Positions 1 to 8,227 of a stretch of DNA of 64,000 nt are shown here, one piece after another. The first letter of the stretch is position 1. Every line of letters begins with the position of its first letter. A model generated the notes under the pieces. It searched no databases. It worked only from the letters and a program-made list of their open reading frames with translations, and had not been told where the DNA came from. Source of the DNA: Bradyrhizobium sp. 132 (lineage in GTDB: Bacteria; Pseudomonadota; Alphaproteobacteria; Rhizobiales; Xanthobacteraceae); the NCBI RefSeq assembly GCF_023074185.1, contig NZ_JADPKY010000158.1, positions 124,001-188,000 of the forward strand, written 5' to 3'. The position numbers and the translations under genes are program-made.

Positions 1-1169
1 GTGACTCGCGCGGGGCTGTCGGAATCATCGATCAGTATTGCCCGCATCGCGGCGCCAATCTCTGGCTTGGGCGCAATGAGGAATGCGGCATTCGCTGCGT
101 CTATCACGGCTGGAAGTTCGACACCGACGGCCGATGCGTCGACATGCCGACCTCCTATCCCGACATCAACGCCAAAGACCTCATCCGGATCAAATCCTAT
201 CCGGTGCGCGAATGGGGCGAGATGATCTGGGCCTATATGGGCCCGGCCGAGGTCATGCCCGAATTGCCAGATCTCGAAATGGCGCTGCTGCCGGCCTCGC
301 ACCGCTATGTCGGCAAGAAATGGCAGGACTGCAACTGGGTGCAGGCGCTGGAAGGCTCGATCGACACCGCGCATTTCACCTTCGCCCATCTCTCCTTCGA
401 CAAGGAGGAGAACGAGGTTCTGGACATCAAGAAGCATTTTGTGAATCCGATCGCGCGGATGTCGAGCGACCACATGCGTTGGATCGCGGAGGATCCGCGC
501 CCTGTGATCAAGATCCAGCCGCACGACGCGGGGCTGACGATTGCCGGTGGGCGTCTCACCGGCGGCGACAGTATCTACTGGCGCATCGCGCAATTCCTGA
601 TGCCGTTCCACGCCTATGCGCCGAGCGCGATGCCGGGCGAGAACATTTTTGGCCAGACCTTTGTGCCCGTCACTGACACCAATTGCTGGATCTACACCTA
701 TGCCTGGAATCCGGAGCGGCCGCTGACCCAAGCCGAGCGTGATGCCTTCGACCGCGGCAATGGCGTGATCGCGGAGGTCGACGACAATTACGTGCCGATG
801 CGGCACAAGGGCAACGACTATTTGATCGACCGCAAACTCCAGAAGACCAGGAGCTACACCGGCATCAAGGGCGTCTCCGAACAGGACGCCGCCGTCCAGG
901 ACAGCCAAGGCCCGATCGCCGACCGCACCCGCGAGCATCTCGGCCCGACCGATCTCGGTATCATGCATTTCCGGAAAGTCGTGATGGAGCTGGCGCGGGC
1001 GCTTCAGCAAGGCGAGCCGCCGCCGCAGGCCGCGCATCAGGATCGCTACGCCGTGCGCTCGGGCGCCTGCGTCACCAGTAAGGCCAAGGATTTGCCCGCC
1101 GTGATGCTGGAACGCTTTGGCGACGTCGCGGGATTCGTCGGCCGTCCCAGGATTGCGGCAGCGGAGTAG
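1..1169 (+). CDS. Rieske [2Fe-2S] aromatic ring-hydroxylating dioxygenase, oxygenase subunit (5' partial)
   Basis: The gene enters from the left edge; reading begins at base 3 and gives 388 residues. Near the start is a complete Rieske cluster motif, C13-P-H15 followed 16 residues later by C32-V-Y-H35, which binds the [2Fe-2S] centre. About 90 residues on, the stretch DTAHFTFAH supplies the D-x2-H-x4-H ligands of the mononuclear iron, preceded by the usual NWVQALEGS context. This is the oxygenase component of a phthalate 4,5-dioxygenase-like non-haem iron enzyme acting with a separate reductase, which is not visible here. Only the extreme N-terminus is missing. The substrate cannot be told from sequence; it could also be a demethylase of the same family. 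Confidence 0.9.
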   Translation, partial: DSRGAVGIIDQYCPHRGANLWLGRNEECGIRCVYHGWKFDTDGRCVDMPTSYPDINAKDLIRIKSYPVREWGEMIWAYMGPAEVMPELPDLEMALLPASHRYVGKKWQDCNWVQALEGSIDTAHFTFAHLSFDKEENEVLDIKKHFVNPIARMSSDHMRWIAEDPRPVIKIQPHDAGLTIAGGRLTGGDSIYWRIAQFLMPFHAYAPSAMPGENIFGQTFVPVTDTNCWIYTYAWNPERPLTQAERDAFDRGNGVIAEVDDNYVPMRHKGNDYLIDRKLQKTRSYTGIKGVSEQDAAVQDSQGPIADRTREHLGPTDLGIMHFRKVVMELARALQQGEPPPQAAHQDRYAVRSGACVTSKAKDLPAVMLERFGDVAGFVGRPRIAAAE

Positions 1170-1172
1170 GGT

Positions 1173-1991
1173 TTGAGGCATTCGCGCAGCATCATCGCAT
1201 GTCTCGTCTTGCCGCTCGTCGCGTCGATCTTGCTATCGTTGACGCCTGCTGACGCCGGTCATGCTGCTATCGCGCGAAAAAATGCGAAGCCCAAGCCGCC
1301 GCAATCACCGGCCAAATGCGAGGTGCCGAACTTCAGGATCGTCGTGGATGTCGGGCACACGCCGGACTCCTACGGCGCGTTGAGCGCGCGCAATGATCCG
1401 GAGTTCGGCTTCAACTTCCGGCTTGCGAGGCTCATCACGGCGAAGCTCAAGTCTGAAGGCTTCGCCGCAGCCCGCCTGCTCGTCATGGACGGCAAGGCAC
1501 GGCCGAGCCTGTTCAAGCGGGTCAGTGCCGCGAATGACGGTCGGGCCGATCTCTTCCTGTCGATCCATCACGATTCGGTGCCGGACAAGCTGCTCGAGAG
1601 TTGGGAGTTCGACGGCGCGCACAGCTATTTCAGCGATCGTTTTTCGGGCCACTCTCTATTCGTGTCGCAGCGGAACCAGCACTTCGCCGCCAGCCTGATG
1701 CTGGCCCGGATGATCGGCAGGCAGCTGAAAGAGCAGGACCTGCACTATGCCAGCCAATACACTCTGCCGGTGATGGGCCGCTACCGGCGCCAATTGCTCG
1801 ACAAGGATGTCGGCGTCTACCGCTATGACGGGCTCGTGGTGCTCGCGCAAACCCGCAGCGCCGCCGTGCTGCTCGAGGCTGGCTCGATCATCAACCGCGA
1901 CGAGGAAATGGCGATGAATTCGCCGGGGCGGCAGGAGATGATTGCGGGCGCCGTGGCGGTGGCGATCAGGGAGTTCTGCGAGAGGCGGTGA
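1173..1991 (+). CDS. N-acetylmuramoyl-L-alanine amidase (Amidase_3 type), secreted
   Basis: A 272-residue protein with an N-terminal hydrophobic signal segment ending near ADAGHA, so probably periplasmic. The zinc amidase signature is present: VVDVGHTPD near the start of the domain, LFLSIHHDSVP in the middle and the catalytic-Glu region LLEAGSII near the end. These enzymes cleave the amide bond between MurNAc and L-Ala during cell-wall remodelling and division. The start is a TTG only three bases after the upstream stop, which suggests translational coupling, although the Rieske gene has no functional link. No LysM, SH3 or AMIN targeting domain is visible, so it is a single-domain form. Confidence 0.85.
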   Translation: MRHSRSIIACLVLPLVASILLSLTPADAGHAAIARKNAKPKPPQSPAKCEVPNFRIVVDVGHTPDSYGALSARNDPEFGFNFRLARLITAKLKSEGFAAARLLVMDGKARPSLFKRVSAANDGRADLFLSIHHDSVPDKLLESWEFDGAHSYFSDRFSGHSLFVSQRNQHFAASLMLARMIGRQLKEQDLHYASQYTLPVMGRYRRQLLDKDVGVYRYDGLVVLAQTRSAAVLLEAGSIINRDEEMAMNSPGRQEMIAGAVAVAIREFCERR

Positions 1992-2013
1992 TTGCTCGCG
2001 CAATGACGAGAAT

Positions 2014-3624
2014 CTATAGCGGCCCTCCCCGATACTCCCGGTTCGCCAAACTCGCCTCCTCCAGATCCAGATCCCGCTCGATCCGCCGGCGCGTCTCGTC
2101 GGTGATCTGGCCGTCCCGCAGCAGGTCGTGGATGAATTTCCGCTCGGCCTCGATCAGGTCACGCGTCAGGGCGGTGCCGGCGGCCGAAACGTCGTGGTGG
2201 GCGGGATCGAGCGAGTCCGGTAGCTGGTTGACGCGAATCTCGTGGCGTGCGCGCAGCAGCCGCATCACCTCGTCCGTGACTTCCTTCTCCTCGGTCAGCA
2301 CGTCGAGCGACTTCAGGGCGGCATCGAGAGCCTGGCGGCGTGCCGCGATCTCGGCCTCGTGCTCGGCGACATGCTCGTTGCGACCGGCTTCCGCGACGCC
2401 GAGCCAGCGCACCACCGGTGGCAGTGTGAGGCCGACTCCGATCAGCGTGACGAAAATGACGGCGAAGGCGACGAACAGGATCAGGTCGCGGTACGGAAAG
2501 GCCTCGCCGCCCGGCAACGTGAAAGGCAGCGCCAGCGCAGCCGCCAGCGACACGGCGCCGCGCACGCCGGTGAACGCGAGCACGAACGGCCATTGCCATG
2601 GCGGTGAGGGATCGCGGGCGCGCAGCGACTTGCTGAACATCCGCGGCAGATAGGTCGCGGGATAGAGCCAGGCGAAGCGCGCGCCCACGACGACCACCAG
2701 GACCACGGCGGTTGCGATCATGATGTCGTCGAGCGGAAACGCCTTCGATTTCTCATAGAGCGCGCGCATCTGGAATCCGGTGAGCAGGAACAGCAAGCCC
2801 TCGATCAAATAGATCACGAGGTCCCAGAAGAAGATGCCTTGCAGACGCGTCGATGCCGAGATCAGCAAAGGCCCGTTCCAGCTCACATAGAGGCCGCAGG
2901 CGACGGTGGCGATCACGCCGGAGCCGCCGACGTGCTCGGGCAGCCAATAGGAGACGAAGGGCGTGATCAGCGACAGCGTCAGCTCGACCTGCGGATCCAT
3001 GGACCATTTGCGCAAGCGCAGGGACAGCCAGCCGACGCCGATGCCGAAGGCGATCTCGCTGGCGACGATGAGCAAGAACTCGCCGGCTGCCAGAGGCAGC
3101 GAGAAATGCCCGACCATGATCGCGGCGAGCGCGAAACGATAGAGGGTCAGCGCGGTAGCGTCGTTGGCGAGCCCTTCGCCTTCGAGGATGACCAGGAGCC
3201 GGCGCGGCATGTGCAGCCGGCGCGCGATCGCGAGCGGTGCCACCACGTCGGGCGGCGCGACAATGGCGCCGAGCAGGAAGCCGATAGCCCAGGGCAGGCC
3301 AATCACATAATGCGTGGCGGCCGCCACCAGCGCCGCGGTGAAGATCACCGCGCCGACCGCGAGCAGCACGATCGGGCGTAAATTGTTCCTGAACTCGCGC
3401 CAGCTCATGGCGACGCTGGCCGAGTAGATCAGCGGCGGCAGCACCATCAGCAGCACCAGTTCCGGCGGCAGTTCGACCGGCGGAATGCCCGGTACGAAGG
3501 CGAGGCCGATACCGGAGAGCATCAGCAGAATGGCAGGCGCGATGTTGAAGCGGCGCGCGACAAGCGCAGTGCCCGCCAACACGGCAAGCAGGATGAGAAA
3601 GATCTGAAATTTCGCTTCGATCAT
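2014..3624 (-). CDS. CPA1-family Na+(K+)/H+ antiporter (NhaP-like)
   Basis: A 536-residue inner-membrane protein with about 12 hydrophobic segments and a hydrophilic C-terminal tail of about 130 residues. The CPA1 core is recognisable: AIVAPPDVVAP in the ion-binding region and LEGEGLANDATAL carrying the conserved acidic pair, followed later by the FTGVRGAVSLA helix. Such proteins exchange cytoplasmic Na+ or K+ for protons and contribute to pH and salt homeostasis. The tail is rich in charged residues and predicted helical, and may be regulatory. The gene stands alone and faces the amidase convergently. Ion specificity cannot be assigned from sequence. Confidence 0.9.
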   Translation of the reverse strand: MIEAKFQIFLILLAVLAGTALVARRFNIAPAILLMLSGIGLAFVPGIPPVELPPELVLLMVLPPLIYSASVAMSWREFRNNLRPIVLLAVGAVIFTAALVAAATHYVIGLPWAIGFLLGAIVAPPDVVAPLAIARRLHMPRRLLVILEGEGLANDATALTLYRFALAAIMVGHFSLPLAAGEFLLIVASEIAFGIGVGWLSLRLRKWSMDPQVELTLSLITPFVSYWLPEHVGGSGVIATVACGLYVSWNGPLLISASTRLQGIFFWDLVIYLIEGLLFLLTGFQMRALYEKSKAFPLDDIMIATAVVLVVVVGARFAWLYPATYLPRMFSKSLRARDPSPPWQWPFVLAFTGVRGAVSLAAALALPFTLPGGEAFPYRDLILFVAFAVIFVTLIGVGLTLPPVVRWLGVAEAGRNEHVAEHEAEIAARRQALDAALKSLDVLTEEKEVTDEVMRLLRARHEIRVNQLPDSLDPAHHDVSAAGTALTRDLIEAERKFIHDLLRDGQITDETRRRIERDLDLEEASLANREYRGGPL

Positions 3625-3682
3625 GGCCTGTCTTGGCCGGAAGCAACCGCAAGGTCAATGCGGCGCGGCTCAGGCCAGCCGC

Positions 3683-4540
3683 TCAGCCACCATGCGGCCG
3701 ATGCGCGCGAACACGGCTTCGAACTGCGCAGCGTTGGGCGTGCCCGCCCTGGGCGTAGGCCGCGATCAGGATCGGTGCATCGGGCTTCGTATCGGGCTTG
3801 GGCCAGACCACCGCGATATCGCCAGAGGCGTCCTTGCCGTTGTTGCCGGTCTTGTCGCCGATCTTCCAGTTTGCGGGAAGCCCGCCGCGCAGCCGGTTCG
3901 CGCCGGTCTTGCAGCCCACCATCCATTCCATGAGTTGAGCACGCGAGGCCGGCGACAGCGCCGCGCCCGTCACCAGCCGCCGCAGATTGCCCGCCATCGC
4001 CGCCGGGGTCGTGGTGTCGCGGGGATCGCCGGGCGGTGAGCGGTTGAGCTCGGGCTCATTGTGGTCCAGTCGCGAGGTGCTATCGCCGAGCGACCGCCAG
4101 AAGGCGGTGAGCGCGGCGGGACCGCCGATCCGCGCGAGCAGCAAATTGGCGCAGGTGTTGTCGCTGAGCTCGACGATCGCCTTGCACATCTCGGTGACCG
4201 ACATTGCGCCGGCGGCAAGATTTTGCCTGGCGACCGGTGCGTACTCCAGCAGGTCGGCCTTGCCGTACGGAATCATGGCCGCGAGCTGATCCTCGCCACG
4301 ATCGACCCGCGCCAGTACGCAAGCCGCGAGCGAAGCCTTGAATGTCGAGCACATGACGAACCGTTCGTCGGCCCGCCAGGCGAGCTTTGCGCCGGTCGCG
4401 AGGTTCTCCGCATAGACCCCGATCCGGCCGCCACTCTCGCGCTCATACGTTTCGAGCTCAGGCTGCGCGTCCGCGGCGAGCGCGGGAGATGTGGCCATCC
4501 AGCACAGCGAGGCGAGCAGCGAACGGCGGTCGAGAAGCAT
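3683..4540 (-). CDS. bla: Class A beta-lactamase, frameshifted near the 3' end
   Basis: A periplasmic serine beta-lactamase with signal peptide (cleavage near ALAADA). All catalytic motifs are seen: STFK with the nucleophilic Ser, SDN, the omega-loop Glu in EPELN, and KTG. The last residues of the open frame do not match the family: after AYAQGG it reads HAQRCAVRS. Removing one base from the C run at 3743-3745 (G run on the coding strand) restores the expected C-terminal helix, TPNAAQFEAVFARIG and onward, ending at a TGA at 3670-3672. The gene therefore carries a single-base insertion, real or a sequencing error. If real, the C-terminal helix packing on the alpha/beta domain is lost and activity is doubtful. 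Confidence 0.87.
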   Translation of the reverse strand: MLLDRRSLLASLCWMATSPALAADAQPELETYERESGGRIGVYAENLATGAKLAWRADERFVMCSTFKASLAACVLARVDRGEDQLAAMIPYGKADLLEYAPVARQNLAAGAMSVTEMCKAIVELSDNTCANLLLARIGGPAALTAFWRSLGDSTSRLDHNEPELNRSPPGDPRDTTTPAAMAGNLRRLVTGAALSPASRAQLMEWMVGCKTGANRLRGGLPANWKIGDKTGNNGKDASGDIAVVWPKPDTKPDAPILIAAYAQGGHAQRCAVRSRVRAHRPHGG

Positions 4541-4593
4541 CGAGGACTTTCAGGCGAGACGGAGGAGGCAGCGGCGAGCCGGAGGGAAGCCCC

Positions 4594-4968
4594 TCACTCC
4601 CGCAGGTCATACCGATACGACTTCGACACGATCTGCCAGCCGTCGGCGAGCTTCATCGCCACCAGATAGTCGGTGAAAAAACGCGGCGGCAACTGGCACC
4701 GGACCTTGATGAAGGCGGTCTTGTCGTCCGAACGGTCGATGGTGACGATGAAATCCTCGCGCGGCTTGCCTTCGGCCTTGCCGGAGGGGCGCTTGCGCAC
4801 GCGGTCGAGCCAGTCCGGCACGGTCAGCACCTGCAGCTCGCCCTTCTCGACCCAGCGCAAATCGGCGGAGGGGTGGAAGATGGCGCCGAGTTTTTCGGCA
4901 TCGCCCTCGTAAAGTCCATCGAAATAGGATTGCACGACGGCTTCGACGCTCGCGCGGTTCTGGCTCAT
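4594..4968 (-). CDS. NTF2-like / putative lumazine-binding family protein
   Basis: A 124-residue protein starting MSQNRASVEAVVQSYFDG and containing an FHPSADLRWVEKGEL stretch, which is the layout of SnoaL/NTF2-like proteins of the Lumazine_bd_2 type: helices followed by a curved sheet around a pocket. Family members include ketosteroid isomerase-like enzymes and non-catalytic ligand-binding proteins. No catalytic residue can be assigned. The ATG is preceded by AAGGGATGACCC, a good ribosome binding site. It lies upstream of, and in the same direction as, the beta-lactamase with about 50 bases between them; no functional link is evident. Confidence 0.75.
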   Translation of the reverse strand: MSQNRASVEAVVQSYFDGLYEGDAEKLGAIFHPSADLRWVEKGELQVLTVPDWLDRVRKRPSGKAEGKPREDFIVTIDRSDDKTAFIKVRCQLPPRFFTDYLVAMKLADGWQIVSKSYRYDLRE

Positions 4969-5062
4969 GGGTCATCCCTTTGAATGATGGCTCGGGGCGA
5001 ACTTAGTCGTACTCATCAAAATGCGCTATGGGAGTGCGTACCATTTGCGCGAGGACACTGTG

Positions 5063-5491
5063 ATGACCGCATCAGAGAATTCGAACGCTCGTATCCTGAT
5101 CGGCGAATGCTACTGCCGCGCCGTGCGCTATGAGGTGGCGGACGCATTCTCCTATGCGATGAACTGCCACTGCTCGAATTGCCGCCGCACCACCGGCGCC
5201 GCCTTCAAGCCGTTTGCCGGAATAACCCAGGACAAGCTGCGCATCACCCATGGTGAAGATCAGCGCCTCATCTTCGGCGACGAGACCACCCATGACGCCC
5301 ACTGCGCCCGCTGTGGCTCGCTGCTTTATTCCCGGGTGCGCGAGGGAAAATGGGTCCATGTCGCCATGGGAACCCTGGTCGATGCCCCCTCGATCCGACC
5401 GAGCGTCCACATTTTCGTGGGCTCGAAGGCGCCCTGGCACGAGATTACGGACAATCTGCCGCAATATCAGGGCCACGTGGGGGATGCCTGA
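5063..5491 (+). CDS. GFA (glutathione-dependent formaldehyde-activating) family zinc protein
   Basis: A 142-residue protein. Cysteines typical of the GFA fold are visible: GECYCRAVRYE near the start, NCHCSNCRRTTGAA in the middle and CARCGSLLY further on, which together bind two zinc ions in the founding member. That enzyme condenses formaldehyde with glutathione, but most family members have unproven roles. The ATG at 5063 is preceded by GAGGA at 5051-5055 and begins MTASENSNARI; an in-frame upstream ATG at 5021 lacks such a site. The gene is monocistronic. Confidence 0.85.
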   Translation: MTASENSNARILIGECYCRAVRYEVADAFSYAMNCHCSNCRRTTGAAFKPFAGITQDKLRITHGEDQRLIFGDETTHDAHCARCGSLLYSRVREGKWVHVAMGTLVDAPSIRPSVHIFVGSKAPWHEITDNLPQYQGHVGDA

Positions 5492-5658
5492 GGGAACCTG
5501 CTGCGCGCCTATTCTCGGCGAACCGCGACCGGACTGGCGCGACAAAATGGGGTCTTTCGGCCTGCCGCCGGCGCCACCTCCATCACAAGCGCCCGCGGCG
5601 GACCCTGCTAAAGCCATCCCAAAGGGGCTCGAACTGCCCTTAACCCGGAAGTCGTGTC

Positions 5659-7491
5659 ATGCGCAAATCGCTCAGACTTTGCCCACTTCTCCTCGCGGTC
5701 GCGCTGCTATTTGGCGCCGGGCCCGCTTTGGCCGGGAAGCGCGTCGCGCTGGTGATCGCCAACTCGGCCTATCAGCACGCGCCGTCGCTTACGAACCCTG
5801 TCAATGACGGTTCGGTGATGGTCAGGACACTGAAAGAGGCCGGCTTCGACATCGTCGATTCCCGGCACGATCTGACGGCGCTGGACACCCGGCGCGTGCT
5901 GCGCGAATTCGCCGACCGGACCCGCGATGCCGACATCGCTGTGGTCTACTATGCCGGCCACGGCATCGAGGTCGAAGGCTCGAACTATCTGATCCCTGTC
6001 GATGCCAAGCTGGAGCGTGACACCGACGTCTTTGACGAGGCGCTCTCCCTCGACCGCGTCCTGGTCGCGGTCGAACCGGCCAAGCAGCTTCGACTGGTGA
6101 TCCTGGACGCCTGCCGTGACAATCCGTTCGGCAAGACCATGAAGCGCACGGTCGCCTCGCGCGGCATCGGCCGCGGCCTCGCCCAGGTCGAGCCGACCAG
6201 CCCCAACACGCTGATCGCCTATTCGGCCAAGGCCGGCTTCACGGCTCAGGACGGCGACGGCGCCAACAGCCCCTTTACCATGGCGCTGTCGAAGCATCTG
6301 ACGACACCGGGCCTCGACATTCGCCGCGCCTTCGGCTTCGCGCGTGACGACGTGCTCAAGTCGACCGGCAACAAGCAAGAGCCGTTCGTCTATGGCTCGC
6401 TCGGCGGCGAGGACGTGCCGCTGGTGCCGGTCAAGGTCGCCGCCGCGGCTCCGGCAGCGCCTGCGCTGAATCCGCAGGCCGACATCCGCCGCGATTACGA
6501 GCTCGCGCTGCAGGTCGGCAACAGGCCGGCGTGGGATGCCTTCCTCGCCCAGCATCCCGATGGTTTCTATTCGAGCCTCGCCAAGCTTCAGCTTGAAAAA
6601 ATCGGCGCCGAGCAGGCTCATGCGGCGGCCACCGAGAAGGCGAAGCAGGCCGAGGCCGAGCGCGATCGCCTTGCTGCTGTCGGTGCGCAGAAGGATGCGC
6701 AGGCCAAGGCAGCCGCCGACGCGAAGGTCGCGGAGCAAGTGCAGCTTTCCGCGCAAAAGGCCAAGGAGCAGGCGCAGCAGCAGGCGGCCGCTGCCGAGCA
6801 GCAACGCGTCATTCTCGCCGCCACGGCGCCAAGTGCTGCGCCCGCCAGCACGGCGAGCCCCGCCGGCACCAACGTCGCGTCGCTGACGCCGGCCACTGCG
6901 CCGGCCGATCTCAGCCGCTCGGTGCAGACCGAGCTCGGCCGCGTCGGCTGCTTCTCCGGTGCTGCCGACGGCAACTGGACGACGTCCGCGCAGCGGTCGT
7001 TGTCGCAGTTCAACCGCTATGCCGGCACCAAGCTCGACGTGAAGGTGGCGATCATCGATGCACTCGACACGGTCAAGTCAAAACAGTCGCGCGTCTGTCC
7101 GCGGGTTTGCGAGCACGGCTTCAAGGCCGACGGCGACAAGTGCACTAGGATCGTCTGCCGTGACGGCTATGCGCTGAACGACGACAATGAATGCGAGAAG
7201 AAGCGTGCCGCAAAGCCCACGGCTTCCAAGCCCGCGACCTCGCGACGCGACGACGGCGAAGACCGTCCGGTGCGGCAGCGTCGTCAGGCAGGCGGCGCAG
7301 GTGCCGGTGCGGCGGGCGGCTTTGGTGGCGCTGCCGGCGTTGCGTCTGCGGCCGGCGCCGGCCGCGCCGCAGGTGGCGGACAGCTATTCTGCAATAACGG
7401 CGGCTGTCGTGCGGTCAACCGCGGCTGCCATCTCGAATATCGCGGCGGCGGCGGCCCCGGCAACGATGCAAATGTCGAGGTGTGTAACTGA
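5659..7491 (+). CDS. Secreted caspase-like (peptidase C14) protein with Cys-rich C-terminal region
   Basis: A 610-residue protein with a signal peptide (cleavage near ALAGKR). Residues 26-255 form a caspase/metacaspase p20-like domain: catalytic His101 in YYAGHGIE and Cys152 in LDACRDNPF are both present. Then follow a short repeat-like linker (about 270-315), an Ala/Gln/Lys-rich coiled-coil segment (about 315-385), a region resembling a peptidoglycan-binding fold (about 415-475) and a Cys-rich end with CPRVCEHGFKADGDKC and CNNGGCRAV. Such proteins are common in Bradyrhizobium, but their substrates are unknown. A GGAAG ribosome site lies seven bases before the ATG. It is likely periplasmic with disulfide bonds. 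Confidence 0.85.
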   Translation: MRKSLRLCPLLLAVALLFGAGPALAGKRVALVIANSAYQHAPSLTNPVNDGSVMVRTLKEAGFDIVDSRHDLTALDTRRVLREFADRTRDADIAVVYYAGHGIEVEGSNYLIPVDAKLERDTDVFDEALSLDRVLVAVEPAKQLRLVILDACRDNPFGKTMKRTVASRGIGRGLAQVEPTSPNTLIAYSAKAGFTAQDGDGANSPFTMALSKHLTTPGLDIRRAFGFARDDVLKSTGNKQEPFVYGSLGGEDVPLVPVKVAAAAPAAPALNPQADIRRDYELALQVGNRPAWDAFLAQHPDGFYSSLAKLQLEKIGAEQAHAAATEKAKQAEAERDRLAAVGAQKDAQAKAAADAKVAEQVQLSAQKAKEQAQQQAAAAEQQRVILAATAPSAAPASTASPAGTNVASLTPATAPADLSRSVQTELGRVGCFSGAADGNWTTSAQRSLSQFNRYAGTKLDVKVAIIDALDTVKSKQSRVCPRVCEHGFKADGDKCTRIVCRDGYALNDDNECEKKRAAKPTASKPATSRRDDGEDRPVRQRRQAGGAGAGAAGGFGGAAGVASAAGAGRAAGGGQLFCNNGGCRAVNRGCHLEYRGGGGPGNDANVEVCN

Positions 7492-7500
7492 CACTACCGG

Positions 7501-7526
7501 GTCGTCCGGGCTTTCGCCGGGACGAC
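7501..7526. terminator. Hairpin between convergent genes, possible bidirectional terminator
   Basis: GTCGTCC (7501-7507) pairs with GGACGAC (7520-7526), and the inner GGC pairs with GCC, leaving one mismatch and a TTTC loop. It sits in the 39-base gap between the convergent caspase-like and DUF1345 genes. There is no clear U-tract, so it may equally be a short REP-like element; similar GTCGTCCCGG hairpins are common in rhizobial intergenic DNA. Confidence 0.5.
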
Positions 7527-7530
7527 GGGA

Positions 7531-8220
7531 TCAAGTCGCGATTGCACTCGCCGCGATGTTCACCGTCAGCGCCAGCAAGGCGGTGTTGTAGATGAATGAC
7601 ACGATGCCATGCGCGGTGGCGGTGCGGCGGATGGTCTTGTCGGTGATGCCGACGTCGGAGACCTGCGCGGTCATGCCGATCACGAACGAGAAATAGACGA
7701 AGTCCCAATAGTCAGCATGGTCTTCCTTGTCGCCGCTTGGAAACTGAAGGCCGCCCGGCGTGGCGTGACGATAATAGTCGTGCGCGTAATGCAGCGCGAA
7801 AGTCGTGTGCACGGCGGCCCAGGACAGCGCGATGGTGGTGATCGCGATGGTCAGCTCCGCGGCGCCGCGGTGGACGCCGAGTTCGGCGACAATGGCTGCG
7901 ATGCTGGCGAAGGCACCGGTCGCCGTTACCAGCAGGATCACGAAGCGGCCGTCGTCCTGCATCGCAGCGGCGCGGCGGATGTGCTGGTGGTCGTTGCACA
8001 GCATCATCGCGTAGACCAGCACCAGATAGATTGCGATCAGCGCATCCCAGCCAAGCACAAGCCGCGTCGTCAGCCGGTACGAACCCGGTATGAGCAGGCA
8101 GACGAGGATACCGACGGCAAGCGATATGAACGTTCGCGGCCGCGCATACACCAGGCGCACCGGCCTCGACATCTTGCGGAAGCGAGCGAGGGCAAGATCT
8201 TCCTTGCTGCCGCTCGCCAT
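7531..8220 (-). CDS. DUF1345 family integral membrane protein
   Basis: A 229-residue protein with about five hydrophobic segments. Family hallmarks include LCNDHQHIRRAAAMQDD after the second membrane segment and YWDFVYFSFVIGMTAQVSD near the C-terminus. No function is established for DUF1345. The frame stays open well upstream, but that part is antisense-like, arginine- and serine-rich translation across ispA; the ATG at 8220 gives the normal family length. It lies seven bases after the ispA stop, so the two are probably cotranscribed. Confidence 0.82.
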   Translation of the reverse strand: MASGSKEDLALARFRKMSRPVRLVYARPRTFISLAVGILVCLLIPGSYRLTTRLVLGWDALIAIYLVLVYAMMLCNDHQHIRRAAAMQDDGRFVILLVTATGAFASIAAIVAELGVHRGAAELTIAITTIALSWAAVHTTFALHYAHDYYRHATPGGLQFPSGDKEDHADYWDFVYFSFVIGMTAQVSDVGITDKTIRRTATAHGIVSFIYNTALLALTVNIAASAIAT

Positions 8221-8227
8221 AGCGCTA

